Assembly: GCA_016193585.1 (NCBI GenBank)
Contig: JACPRW010000006.1
Coordinates: 64,293-128,292, forward strand
Source: Candidatus Aenigmatarchaeota archaeon
GTDB taxonomy: Archaea; Aenigmatarchaeota; Aenigmatarchaeia; GW2011-AR5
DNA length: 64,000 nt
Reading direction: 5' to 3'
Below the pieces are notes generated by a model. It made no database searches. It had not been told where the DNA came from and saw nothing but the letters and a program-made list of their open reading frames with translations. The translations under genes and the position numbers were made by a program. Below are positions 1-6,838 of the stretch, in pieces (position 1 is the stretch's first letter; each line of letters begins with the position of its first letter).

Positions 1-170
1 GGAGCCCTGAAACTGAGGAAAGCTTCAGAGCATGTTTTCCGGGAGAAGATCCGGCATTAGCCAGGCTTGCGGGTTCGTATTTGCTTGACAACTTTGCCCA
101 GATTGCCGATGCAAACACCACTGTTTCTATTCCCAAAGAAGAGTTGAGAAGATTCGGCTTCAGAGCATGA
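1..170 (+). CDS. C-terminal end of an unknown protein (5' truncated by window edge)
   Basis: An open frame enters from the left edge (codons starting at base 3) and runs about 55 codons to TGA at 168-170, ending ...EELRRFGFRA. The readable part has ordinary composition (SPETEESFRACFPGEDPALARL...). It is not in the ORF track because it has no start inside the window. It converges with the next minus-strand gene, leaving 20 bp between the stops. I do not recognise the family. The frame is short, so a chance open frame is possible. Confidence 0.5.
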   Translation, partial: SPETEESFRACFPGEDPALARLAGSYLLDNFAQIADANTTVSIPKEELRRFGFRA

Positions 171-190
171 ATGCAGCTAAGCACCGCCGG

Positions 191-535
191 CTAGTCCTCT
201 TCAAGGTCAAATGGCCGCGGCGGCGTCCCTTCATCGTATTTCTTGAGCACGTCGATGATTTCGTCAGCGGGCGTTTTCCCCTTGTCGAGAACGAAGGTGA
301 CCGTATAGGTCGCCGCCAGCTTTGCTATCTTGCCGATGGCGAGCTGGGCGCCTGTCGCCTCCTCGAGCTCGGCTTTGAGGTCGTAGAAGCTTGCCTCGTT
401 TTCGTACTCGAACTCCTTGCCTGAAATCGTCACCGTCACCGCGTCAGCGGCGAGCTTGACCAGCTGTGCTTTTGCTTCCGCCTGCTCATTGTAGGCTTTG
501 ACAGCTTTTTCAACGTCCTTCTTTGCAAGCGTCAT
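191..535 (-). CDS. Conserved-looking small hypothetical protein, acidic C-terminus
   Basis: I start this gene at the internal ATG at 535 (MTLAKKDVEKAVKAYNEQ...), not at the track start. A TATA-like CTATATAAGC lies about 25 nt upstream of that codon, and the extra 23 residues would be translated from a hairpin repeat. The 114-residue product has a helical N-terminus and a beta-rich middle (DAVTVTISGKEFEYE..., ATYTVTFVLDKG), and ends in an acidic tail. No signal peptide or membrane segment is seen. Function unknown. Confidence 0.75.
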   Translation of the reverse strand: MTLAKKDVEKAVKAYNEQAEAKAQLVKLAADAVTVTISGKEFEYENEASFYDLKAELEEATGAQLAIGKIAKLAATYTVTFVLDKGKTPADEIIDVLKKYDEGTPPRPFDLEED

Positions 536-556
536 GGTAACCTTTCCGCCGCACAG

Positions 557-566
557 CTTATATAGT
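557..566 (-). promoter_or_regulatory. TATA-box promoter shared with edge of hairpin repeat
   Basis: On the minus strand CTATATAAGC lies about 25 nt before the ATG at 535, the spacing of a leaderless or near-leaderless archaeal promoter. The box overlaps the outer flank (TATAGTGAACC) of the stem-loop at 565-604, so the repeat and the promoter are physically joined. Confidence 0.6.
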
Positions 567-1020
567 GAACCAAGTAAATAATCAGGTATTATATCTTGGT
601 TCACTTACACCCAAAAAGCAAAGCTTTTTGGTGCACCGGAAAACTTTGTTTTCCGCGTGTAGCGGACAACAAAAGTACTATGTCGGTATTCTTTTGTTGG
701 TCCACTATAAAAGGTTTTTCAGTGCCAATCAATGATTGCTTTATAGTGAAACCAGAAAATGAAATCCCCTTTGTGACCACCACACAGATCTGGTGGTTTC
801 TTTGAGGATTTCTTTCGACTTCGTGCAAAGGACTTGTTAAGAAGTCCTTTGGCGACTTAGAAAAGCTCTGCTTTTCTCAAGTCTTCCCATTCATATGGTG
901 GAATCTCAGAGATTCCACCTATGCAGGTGGTGTTTTACTCCACCAAGCATCCGGTACATGAATGTGCTGGTTTTCTGAAGAAGTCAAAATAAACAGCATA
1001 TGTTTTCTGGTTTCACTATA
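562..1020. repeat. Branched array of nested inverted repeats ('hairpin tree')
   Basis: No gene is credible here. Inverted repeats nest without crossing. Hairpin 565-604 has stem GTGAACCAAG. At 606-661 a short stem TACAC/GTGTA encloses two hairpins (611-631, 638-654). Hairpin 664-703 has stem GGACAACAAAAG. A 19-bp stem (741-759 with 1002-1021, core TATAGTGAAACCAGAAAA) encloses GAAATCC 761-767/806-812 around 776-797. It also encloses GACTTC 817-822/980-985, which itself contains 826-851, 854-883 (with 860-876 inside) and CATTCAT 888-894/958-964. That last stem encloses 897-919 and 921-950. The two small track ORFs here (596-805 +, 601-828 -) are by-products. Confidence 0.85.
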
Positions 1021-1232
1021 ACCACAAGTCAGGCAGCAGATGCAAAGAAAAGCAACGCTTTTCCTGCACTGGAAGACTGCACGTCTTCCTTGTGCAACAA
1101 GGCATTCGGGATCTGCAACTCCGGAAAGCGGAAGCTTTCCGTGGTTGAGATCTCAAAAACCTCCGTTTTTGCAGATGCCATGCCCCGCGGAAACCACCGG
1201 CTGCAGCCGGTGGTGTAAAGGAGCATATCATC
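1021..1232 (-). repeat. Core-family hairpin element, copy E (expanded by inserted modules)
   Basis: Read on the minus strand it starts TGATATGCTCC..., followed by the palindrome ACCACCGGCTGCAGCCGGTGGT and the returning GGGGCATGGCAT arm. Compared with the compact copy at 24055-24172, it carries extra hairpins in the loops: CAAAAAC/GTTTTTG, GGAAAGC/GCTTTCC, GAAGAC/GTCTTC and GAAAAGC/GCTTTTC. It abuts the 741-1020 stem-loop directly. The overlapping small track ORFs are artefacts of the palindromes. From its end to the tRNA (1233-1354) I see nothing recognisable. Confidence 0.8.
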
Positions 1233-1354
1233 CCAGTGCTGAGGACCATGGTACCGTTGAACGCGAACGCATCGAGTAGTAGCAATGACGAAGGTTCCCG
1301 AGGGAGACTAGAGGATGAAGGCATGCGCAGGGTAGCGCACGCTGCGCATGGCAA

Positions 1355-1455
1355 GCCTCGTCCGAGAGTCGAACTCGGGGCCTTCACCTTACCAAGGTTT
1401 GACGGTGCGTTTCCTCGGAAACGCGCTGACGCTCTACCAACTGAGCTAACGAGGC
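1355..1455 (-). tRNA. tRNA-Thr (GGU anticodon) with a ~29-nt intron in the anticodon stem
   Basis: Minus strand: acceptor GCCTCGT/ACGAGGC, D arm GCTC-AGTTGGTA-GAGC, T arm CCGAG-TTCGACT-CTCGG, variable loop AGGCC, and T at the discriminator position with no encoded CCA. The anticodon loop is TTGGTAA (GGT anticodon). Its 3' stem GGTGA needs TCACC on the 5' side. This appears only if about 29 nt (1398-1426, or shifted by one) are removed between TCA and CC. The excised segment holds its own hairpin GCGTTTCC/GGAAACGC. The mature body is 72 nt plus the discriminator. The intron interrupts position ~29/30 rather than the canonical 37/38. U73 fits archaeal tRNA-Thr. A minus-strand AT-rich box lies about 25-35 nt upstream. 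Confidence 0.88.
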
Positions 1456-1514
1456 GCTTTTTGTAGTAATGCTATGAAACAAATAAATAAAAGATAGTTC
1501 CTTCTGCACGCGGA

Positions 1515-1736
1515 TTAGCGCGGCTGGTAGCTGTAGCGCTGCCCTTTCGGCCTTACAGCGCTGATGCTCGTGAGGTAGAGCACTGCCGCGAGTATGAGCA
1601 GCGAAGCACCGAACGCCATGTGCGCGGTGTGGCTTGCGCCAAGCCCCACGCCGGTTGACTCATGCAGGCTGTGCGGCGCAGCGAGGTAGAACACGCCGGC
1701 GAGCGCCGATGCGATTGCAGCATATTGTTTGTTCAT
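1515..1736 (-). CDS. Small membrane protein, two transmembrane segments
   Basis: The 73 residues hold two hydrophobic stretches (about 5-22 and 40-60, AHMAFGASLLILAAVLYL) and a short basic tail (VRPKGQRYSYQPR). It lies 4 bp downstream of another small two-TM protein on the same strand, so the two are probably co-transcribed and may act together in the membrane. I do not recognise a family. Confidence 0.6.
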   Translation of the reverse strand: MNKQYAAIASALAGVFYLAAPHSLHESTGVGLGASHTAHMAFGASLLILAAVLYLTSISAVRPKGQRYSYQPR

Positions 1737-1740
1737 GCGA

Positions 1741-1986
1741 TTACCTCCTTGTTGTCTTCTTCCTCCTCAACATCTCATGGAATGTGGCAACGAACGCGAT
1801 GATCATCCAGAGGAATAGCAGGACTGTCATGAACTGGAAGCTGAACTGGAGCCGCGCGCCCGCATACTGCGGGTTTTTTGCAGGGTCGAGCGTGTCAACG
1901 ACCCAGTATACTGCTGCAAGCGTCACGAGAACAAACGCGCTGACGAACAGCAGGTGCACCGGCAGCTTGCCGTACTGGCGCTTCAT
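1741..1986 (-). CDS. Small two-TM membrane protein
   Basis: The track ORF (178 aa) is a composite. Its first ~60 residues are a transposase relic followed by a G homopolymer. The credible gene starts at the internal ATG at 1986 (MKRQYGKLPVHLLFV...) and gives 81 residues: a TM helix at about 8-28, a loop DTLDPAKNPQYAGARL, a second TM at about 48-68 and a basic end (RRKKTTRR). An ATG at 2079 is a possible longer start. It precedes the 73-aa membrane protein by 4 bp. Function unknown. Confidence 0.6.
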   Translation of the reverse strand: MKRQYGKLPVHLLFVSAFVLVTLAAVYWVVDTLDPAKNPQYAGARLQFSFQFMTVLLFLWMIIAFVATFHEMLRRKKTTRR

Positions 1987-2091
1987 CTGGTATTGTTCTA
2001 CTTCCTGCTTAAAAAAGCTTGTTTGAGAACGTGATTCCTTCCAATAAACGTATGATGCCAAAGCCAGAAAATGAATCATCTCCGAAATTCT

Positions 2092-2104
2092 CCCCCCCCC
2101 CCCC
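2092..2104. repeat. 13-bp C homopolymer
   Basis: Thirteen consecutive C (G on the minus strand) lie between the transposase relic and the small membrane gene. A tract this long is prone to slippage in replication and in sequencing. It keeps the relic and the membrane gene in one artificial reading frame in this assembly. Confidence 0.9.
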
Positions 2105-2277
2105 ATCCAGTGGTCGATGAATTTCTTCGCGCTCTTCATTGCCCTGAATCCCGGGAAGCTGCGCTTGCAGCGCCAGAAATTCTCGATGATGTTATTGCCG
2201 TGCCTGAACGAGATGACTTTTTCATGCTGCACGTCGTAGCCAAAAACGCTGTGGATTGCAAAACCGTACGCAGGCAT
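2105..2277 (-). pseudogene. Remnant of a DDE transposase C-terminal region
   Basis: The frame reads ...HEKVISFRHGNNIIENFWRCKRSFPGFRAMKSAKKFIDHWM. 'N..IE.FWR..K...PGFR....A..FI..W' resembles the C-terminal end of integrase-like DDE transposases of the IS6/IS1 type. About 58 codons survive. The upstream catalytic part is absent because the TrmB gene stop lies at 2283. It runs into the G homopolymer and is dead as a transposase. Confidence 0.6.
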
Positions 2278-2282
2278 CTGGT

Positions 2283-3557
2283 CTATTCCTGACCGGTGCC
2301 GAATGCCGTCAGGTCTTTCTGCTGAGTTTCAATCTGCCGTATCCTCACGTTCATGGGAATCGCGTCAATCCACATGCGCTCCGCCATCTCCCGCATCATC
2401 TTGACGACATCCTTCATCGAGGTGATGATTGCCATGTCCTCAGGCTCGCTGAGGGCAACCGAATCGTTCTTTATCTCGCGCAGCGCGACGAACGAGTCGT
2501 CGAATATGTTGACAACGGCGTATATTTTGTCCATATGCCTGACTTCCACGTTGGCGAGGTCGGCAAGCACGCGCATGTTGTCGCTGGTTATGGGTGCCAT
2601 GAGCCTGATGCGCACCCCCCGCGCTGCGGCGGCGTCCATGTACTTCTTCCCCAGTTTGTACAGCCTGATAAGCCCGTTCGATGTTGTGCAGACGACAATG
2701 TCCTTCTGCGCGCCCGCATAGAGCCGCGGCAGGAGATGGTAGAATTCCTGCCTGCCGCGGATATAGCTCATCTCTTCTATCGGCTTTCCTGTCTCTATTT
2801 CGACCATTTTTTCCTTCGCGGCAGGTGCCGCGTTCCAGTGCTCCTCGAAAAACGTCTGAAGCAGCGCTATGAACTGCTGGTCCCTGCTGTGCAGCGCGAT
2901 AGGAGGGTCTGACCTGAACACCAGCATCTCCTTGTCGTCGATGATGGCGAGCTTCATCTGGAACTGCGTTTCGTAATGGCGAACGTCGGCGAATTTCATC
3001 CACTTGCCAACGATTTCCCTGTTGCCGACGCTTACCGGCCCCAGTACATGCATGGCGCCGCCTGATGCATGCGTCCTTCTGGCCGCATGCATCAGGCGGC
3101 GCATGTCCGAAGAATTAATGAGCAGGGATACATGCTTCTCAGCCATGCCGAGCATGTCCTCAAGCTTCTTGAAAATCATCGCCTTGCTCCGGACGATGGC
3201 GAAATAGCCGGTACCTTCCTCCCGAGGCTGCGGCTCCACCAGCGCTTTAAGGTACGCCTCGATTGCTCCTTTGGTCTCGTGGATGGCCTGAATCTTGTTC
3301 TGCCACTGGCGCACGGAGAACTGCGCAGCTTCGTTGAACGGGACAGCATTGAAGCGCTTGATTTTTTCGGGAATGATTTCGACGAATCCCTTCTCGTGCA
3401 GCCGCTCCATGAGCTCGTACATCTTGCTCCTCGGTATATGGGCTGCCTTGGCGACGTCGGATGCCCGCGCCTTCTTCGTCTGCAGCAGCACGATATACGC
3501 GCGTGCTTCGTTCTCGGTCAGTCCTACCGCCTTCAGCGCCGGGAACAGAATTTTCAT
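2283..3557 (-). CDS. TrmB-family transcriptional regulator
   Basis: The start is set at MKILFPALKAVGLTENEARAYIVLL, 7 codons inside the track ORF, giving 424 aa. The N-terminal ~75 residues are the TrmB winged helix (ARASDVAKAAHIPRSKMYELMERLHEKGFVE). The long C-terminal part, with two similar alpha/beta segments (AEKHVSLLINSSDMRRLM..., AQKDIVVCTTSNGLIRLYKLG), resembles the PLD-like sensor domain that follows the HTH in long TrmB proteins. Known members sense sugars or related ligands; the ligand here cannot be read. Its upstream region is filled by hairpin element 3571-3735, which may carry or disturb its promoter. Confidence 0.85.
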   Translation of the reverse strand: MKILFPALKAVGLTENEARAYIVLLQTKKARASDVAKAAHIPRSKMYELMERLHEKGFVEIIPEKIKRFNAVPFNEAAQFSVRQWQNKIQAIHETKGAIEAYLKALVEPQPREEGTGYFAIVRSKAMIFKKLEDMLGMAEKHVSLLINSSDMRRLMHAARRTHASGGAMHVLGPVSVGNREIVGKWMKFADVRHYETQFQMKLAIIDDKEMLVFRSDPPIALHSRDQQFIALLQTFFEEHWNAAPAAKEKMVEIETGKPIEEMSYIRGRQEFYHLLPRLYAGAQKDIVVCTTSNGLIRLYKLGKKYMDAAAARGVRIRLMAPITSDNMRVLADLANVEVRHMDKIYAVVNIFDDSFVALREIKNDSVALSEPEDMAIITSMKDVVKMMREMAERMWIDAIPMNVRIRQIETQQKDLTAFGTGQE

Positions 3558-3570
3558 GGGGCCACCTGTG

Positions 3571-3735
3571 CATGCCATGCTCCTTTACACCACCGGCTGC
3601 AGCCGGTGGTTTCCGCGGGGCATGGCATCTGCTGCCTGACTTGAGGTTAATCGAGGATTAACCTAAGTCGCCAAAAGACTTCACAGAAGTCTTTTGTACG
3701 AAGGCAGAATTTTCAAGGCATTCGAGATCACAAAA
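3571..3735 (+). repeat. Core-family hairpin element, copy A
   Basis: Shared core: outer arm ATGCCATGCTCC with GGGGCATGGCAT around ACCACCGGCTGCAGCCGGTGGT, then a GCTGCC...GGCAG stem. In its loop sit two inserted hairpins, AGGTTAATC/GATTAACCT and AAAGACTTC/GAAGTCTTT. The copy ends in CAAGGCATTCGAGATC. The same two inserted hairpins occur in the copy at 42711-42955. Downstream, 3736-3910 holds weak inverted repeats (GTATAC, CAAAAT/ATTTTG) and no gene. Confidence 0.8.
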
Positions 3736-3910
3736 TACATGCAATTTTGTCTGTCCTTCGGTAACAGAGTATACCATAACAGTAGTATACAATGCAGAAT
3801 TTATTAGTAAATGTAGGTGGGAAACTAATGGGATTTTATACTACGAAATTCGTTCAATTGTTACCAGTCCGTGTTACAGACACTCTTTTTTACGCTCCTG
3901 TTGACAAAGA

Positions 3911-4174
3911 ATGAAGCAGTACAAGTACGTGCGTCGTGCGGGTGTGGTTTGCATGAAACTGATGAAAGTGGACACTATACCATTGGTTGATTTCTGCCCT
4001 TCGTGCGGCTCTGCACAATTCACGCGCGAACATGCTGCTGCGTACTGTGTCGCGTGCTCACTGGTCATACTCAAGACCGTGTCACCGGATGATGACGTGG
4101 ATGACCGGCGAGTACGGCGCAGAAACCATATGTTCAAACGACTGCAGGGAATCAACGCACGGCATATAATTTAG
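3911..4174 (+). CDS. Small zinc-ribbon protein (87 aa)
   Basis: A single ribbon is visible, CPSCGSAQFTREHAAAYCVACSLVI (about residues 29-53), spaced like the TFIIB-type N-terminal ribbon. A basic, Arg-rich tail follows (DDRRVRRRNHMFKRLQ). It is the first of three consecutive tiny zinc-ribbon proteins on this strand. A nucleic-acid- or RNA-polymerase-associated role is plausible by fold only. The overlapping minus-strand ORF at 3874-4155 is rejected because it lacks such a motif. Confidence 0.75.
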   Translation: MKQYKYVRRAGVVCMKLMKVDTIPLVDFCPSCGSAQFTREHAAAYCVACSLVILKTVSPDDDVDDRRVRRRNHMFKRLQGINARHII

Positions 4175-4238
4175 GCAAAGGCTGTGCGTCCAGCGACCTC
4201 GCTTTTATGCAGGCTGCAAGGCGCACAGCCGCCGAGAA

Positions 4239-4281
4239 TGATATGCCCCTCTATAAGCAGTTTTCAAGGCATTCAAGATAA
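4239..4281 (+). repeat. Deletion remnant of core-family hairpin element, copy D
   Basis: Both outer ends of the core element are joined: TGATATGCCCCTCTATA runs straight into GCAGTTTTCAAGGCATTCAAGATAA. The internal palindromes are missing. This looks like a precise internal collapse of a longer copy. Confidence 0.75.
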
Positions 4282-4311
4282 CGAGGAACACGATGTCGTG
4301 AGGTGATGGCA

Positions 4312-4443
4312 ATGGCAGGACTGCGGTATGTGATTCCCGCCATCGCGCGATGCAGTGCATGCGGTTCCAGGGAATTCGCGACCGATGAAGGGCTGCGCTA
4401 CTGCAAAGCATGCGGAACGGTGCTTGAAGAAGTCTATGGCTGA
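4312..4443 (+). CDS. 43-aa zinc-ribbon miniprotein
   Basis: Too short for the ORF track. Frame: MAGLRYVIPAIARCSACGSREFATDEGLRYCKACGTVLEEVYG. The four cysteines (CSACG...CKACG) make one TFIIB-like ribbon and almost nothing else. A GAGGTGAT Shine-Dalgarno-like stretch precedes the second of two in-frame ATGs, so I start at 4312; ATG 4306 is the alternative. It lies between two other zinc-ribbon proteins. Confidence 0.65.
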   Translation: MAGLRYVIPAIARCSACGSREFATDEGLRYCKACGTVLEEVYG

Positions 4444-4448
4444 TATCC

Positions 4449-4592
4449 ATGAACCCTCTATGCTGCGGCAGGCAAATGCGGATGAATATGGAACTCGGAC
4501 GATTTGTTGAATTCCAATGCGACCGGTGTGGCGATGTTGCATACGCCAAACAGAGCGACGAACAGTACACCGCACACGTGCTCTCATGGTAA
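4449..4592 (+). CDS. 47-aa Cys-rich miniprotein
   Basis: Starts 5 bp after the previous stop. Frame: MNPLCCGRQMRMNMELGRFVEFQCDRCGDVAYAK...VLSW. The CC...CDRCG spacing suggests a zinc knuckle. It is the third member of the consecutive ribbon set 3911-4592. Not in the ORF track because of its length. It converges on alaX. Confidence 0.6.
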   Translation: MNPLCCGRQMRMNMELGRFVEFQCDRCGDVAYAKQSDEQYTAHVLSW

Positions 4593-4629
4593 GATGACGA
4601 ATTGCCCATACCAGAACTAGTTGTGCTGT

Positions 4630-5337
4630 TCATGGCTGGCGTAGTGCGAAATACACCCGCCGGTTGCTTTTGCCCTTATTTTCCATTCTGAGCAGTTCAA
4701 TGCGACCTACTTCGTCCGTATTGCTCACGTGCGTGCCGGCGTCTGCCTGGGTATCGACAGAGCCTATCTCCACTATGTGCAGCTCGCTCACGTTCGGAGG
4801 CAGCGCGGCCGCGAGCTTTACGACGCCGGGGATATGCAGTGCCTCTTCTCTTCTGAGGAAATAGGTTTTCACGGGTATGCGGCTCGCCAGCGCCTTGTTC
4901 GCCTTTTCAACGTATGACGCTATCGTTTCCCGGTCGAGCACATCCAGCGAAAAGTCGATGCGCGACTGGTCAATGCCGAGCTGGTTGCCGGTGATGAGCG
5001 CCCCTGCTTCCTTGTGGATGATGGCGCTCAGCACGTGCGCTGCCGTGTGCATGCGGCTCAGCGCATGCCGCCGCTGCCAGTCGATGACGCCGTGCACACG
5101 GTCGCCTGCGTGCAGCCCGGCAGCGTCAAGCTCGTGCACGATGGAACCGCCGGTTTTGGTGACGTTCGTGACCGTGTAGGTAACGCCATCAGCCACGAGT
5201 ACGCCCGTGTCGTTCGGTTGCCCGCCGCTGCTGGGGTAGAACGCAGTATTGTCCAGAATGACGTGCAGGCCGTTGACTGATACGACTGTGGCATCAAATT
5301 CGCGCAGGCCGTGGTCCTGCAGATAGAGGGGGCGCAT
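4630..5337 (-). CDS. alaX: AlaX-type alanyl-tRNA editing protein
   Basis: This protein hydrolyses mischarged Ser-tRNA(Ala), acting in trans beside AlaRS. The N-terminal beta-barrel motif is present (AFYPSSGGQPNDTG). The editing domain has HTAAH (HxxxH zinc site) and the second site as DAGTHVSNTDEVG, the usual (C/D)GGTHV block with Asp in the first position and Gly-to-Ala. I start at MRPLYLQDHGLREFDATV (5337), 7 codons inside the track ORF. The 235-aa length fits the medium AlaX class, without the alanyl-tRNA synthetase catalytic core. Confidence 0.9.
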   Translation of the reverse strand: MRPLYLQDHGLREFDATVVSVNGLHVILDNTAFYPSSGGQPNDTGVLVADGVTYTVTNVTKTGGSIVHELDAAGLHAGDRVHGVIDWQRRHALSRMHTAAHVLSAIIHKEAGALITGNQLGIDQSRIDFSLDVLDRETIASYVEKANKALASRIPVKTYFLRREEALHIPGVVKLAAALPPNVSELHIVEIGSVDTQADAGTHVSNTDEVGRIELLRMENKGKSNRRVYFALRQP

Positions 5338-5390
5338 TGCTAGCAATTGCCGGAGCAATTACTTAAGTTTGTCCCCGAAGCCTCGGCGAT

Positions 5391-5606
5391 TCAGCTGTAC
5401 TTCCGGTAGATGTACAGCACCGCCGCGATGCCGGCCAGCGAGAGTGCAATGAGGGGCACGATGCCGCTCTTCCCCGCAGCGTCGGATGGAGGCACGGTCG
5501 TGGCTGTCGTGCTTGTCGCTGTTTCCCGGGGGACGAGCGTTATCTCCCCGGCGATTTCCGCCTGCACGAATGCCAGAAACAGTAGAGCTGCGTACCAGCG
5601 CATCAT
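5391..5606 (-). CDS. Small exported membrane-anchored protein
   Basis: 71 residues. An N-terminal signal peptide (MRWYAALLFLAFVQAEIAG) is followed by a short Thr-rich linker (ATSTTATTVPPSDA), then a C-terminal TM helix (GIVPLIALSLAGIAAVLYIY) and RKYS. The layout is that of a miniature surface stub with a short cytosolic tail. The Thr linker matches the style of the large surface protein at 7889. It is divergent from corA with 36 bp between starts. Confidence 0.65.
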   Translation of the reverse strand: MMRWYAALLFLAFVQAEIAGEITLVPRETATSTTATTVPPSDAAGKSGIVPLIALSLAGIAAVLYIYRKYS

Positions 5607-5642
5607 AATCCTTATCTATTCCGCCAACCATTAAATATACTG

Positions 5643-6590
5643 ATGCTCGCGTCTATTTTCTATGCCGACAAGGGGAAGGTGAAAGCCGGGAAGCCCGACC
5701 AGTTCGGCACGCTCAAGAAGAAGCAGCTCTGGATCGACATACAGGACCCGACCAAGGCTGACATGGATTTCCTCAGAAAACACTTCCGCTTCCACAAGCT
5801 TGCGCTCGAAGACTGCATCCACGCCATCCAGCGGTCGAAAATCGACGACTACAAGAGCTTCTACTTCATGGCGATGCACGCGATTGCATACAGGAACGGC
5901 AAGCTCGCCGTTCAGGAGATTGATTTTTTCCTCGGGGAAACGTACGTCATTACCGTGCACCAAGGAAACGTCGCCTGCGTCGATGCGGTCAGGGAGCGGC
6001 TTGGCCATAACGGAATTCTCCAGCGCGGCGCTGATTTCACCCTCTACGTCATGCTCGACATCATGGTCGACAACCTCTTCCCTGTCACCGACGTGATTAA
6101 CGAACGACTCGACAGCATCGAGAACGAGATTTTCAAAACCCCGAAAAAGGATGTGGTGAGCAGGCTCTTCCACCTCCGCAGGGACATCCTCACGCTCAGA
6201 AGATACATAGGTCCTGAGCGGGAGGTCCTCAACGCCCTGACGCGGGGGGACGCGAAGTTCGTGGATGCAGGCACCATCCCCTACCTGCGGGATATTTACG
6301 ACCACCTCTACCGCATCGCCGAAAGCATCGACATCTCGCGCGACATCATCATTTCCTCGTTCGAGGCGTACCTGTCGACCATATCCAACCGCCTCAACGA
6401 GACCATGAAGACGCTCACCATCATCGCCACCATCATACTGCCGATGAGCCTCGTGGCGAGCATCTACGGCATGAACTTCAGGTTCATGCCCGAGCTGACC
6501 TGGGAATACGGCTATCCGTTTGCTTTAGGCGTTATGCTGCTCATCGCGGCCGTGATGCTGCTCTACTTCAGAAGGAAGGGGTGGCTGTGA
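5643..6590 (+). CDS. corA: CorA-family magnesium/divalent cation transporter
   Basis: 315 aa, normal for the family. A long N-terminal cytosolic alpha/beta domain (LWIDIQDPTKADMDFLRKHF...) leads to the stalk helix. Two C-terminal TM helices follow, with the diagnostic pore signature YGMNF after TM1 (LPMSLVASIYGMNFRFMPEL...). It should form a pentameric channel importing Mg2+ (or Co2+/Ni2+) across the cytoplasmic membrane. A TTAAATATA sequence lies only ~6-14 nt before the chosen ATG, too close for a normal TATA, so the promoter is uncertain. Confidence 0.93.
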   Translation: MLASIFYADKGKVKAGKPDQFGTLKKKQLWIDIQDPTKADMDFLRKHFRFHKLALEDCIHAIQRSKIDDYKSFYFMAMHAIAYRNGKLAVQEIDFFLGETYVITVHQGNVACVDAVRERLGHNGILQRGADFTLYVMLDIMVDNLFPVTDVINERLDSIENEIFKTPKKDVVSRLFHLRRDILTLRRYIGPEREVLNALTRGDAKFVDAGTIPYLRDIYDHLYRIAESIDISRDIIISSFEAYLSTISNRLNETMKTLTIIATIILPMSLVASIYGMNFRFMPELTWEYGYPFALGVMLLIAAVMLLYFRRKGWL

Positions 6591-6712
6591 CGTATGCGAT
6601 TAGCAGAAGTTCGCCCAGGCTATTTGGGGAATTTCGAAGGAATTTTCCTGCTAATCGCTGTTAAGCGTCCTGACGAAGTGAGGGCATGCAAGGCACGGGA
6701 AGATTTATTATA

Positions 6713-6835
6713 TGATATGCTCCTCTATACCACCGGCTGATTCACGGAGAGCGGAGCTCTCCTGAATTCCTTGCAGAACCAAGTTCTGCGAGGTTTCAGA
6801 GAACTTTGTTCCCTGCAAATCTCAAGGGGCTTACA
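6713..6835 (+). repeat. Core-family hairpin element, copy F (degenerate)
   Basis: It begins TGATATGCTCCTCTATACCACCGGCTGA like the other copies, but the second half of the palindrome is lost. Modular hairpins follow: GGAGAGC/GCTCTCC, GCAGAAC/GTTCTGC and an imperfect CAGAGAAC/GTTCCCTG. It sits immediately before the AT-rich methyltransferase gene. The 6591-6712 stretch between corA and the element holds no gene. Confidence 0.7.
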
Positions 6836-6838
6836 GAT

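Noticed and set aside
562-1232. Track ORFs at 596-805, 601-828, 1000-1218, 1016-1387, 1029-1226, 1040-1279
   Set aside because: They lie wholly or mostly within nested palindromes, read similarly on both strands, and lack ribosome sites and protein-like composition.
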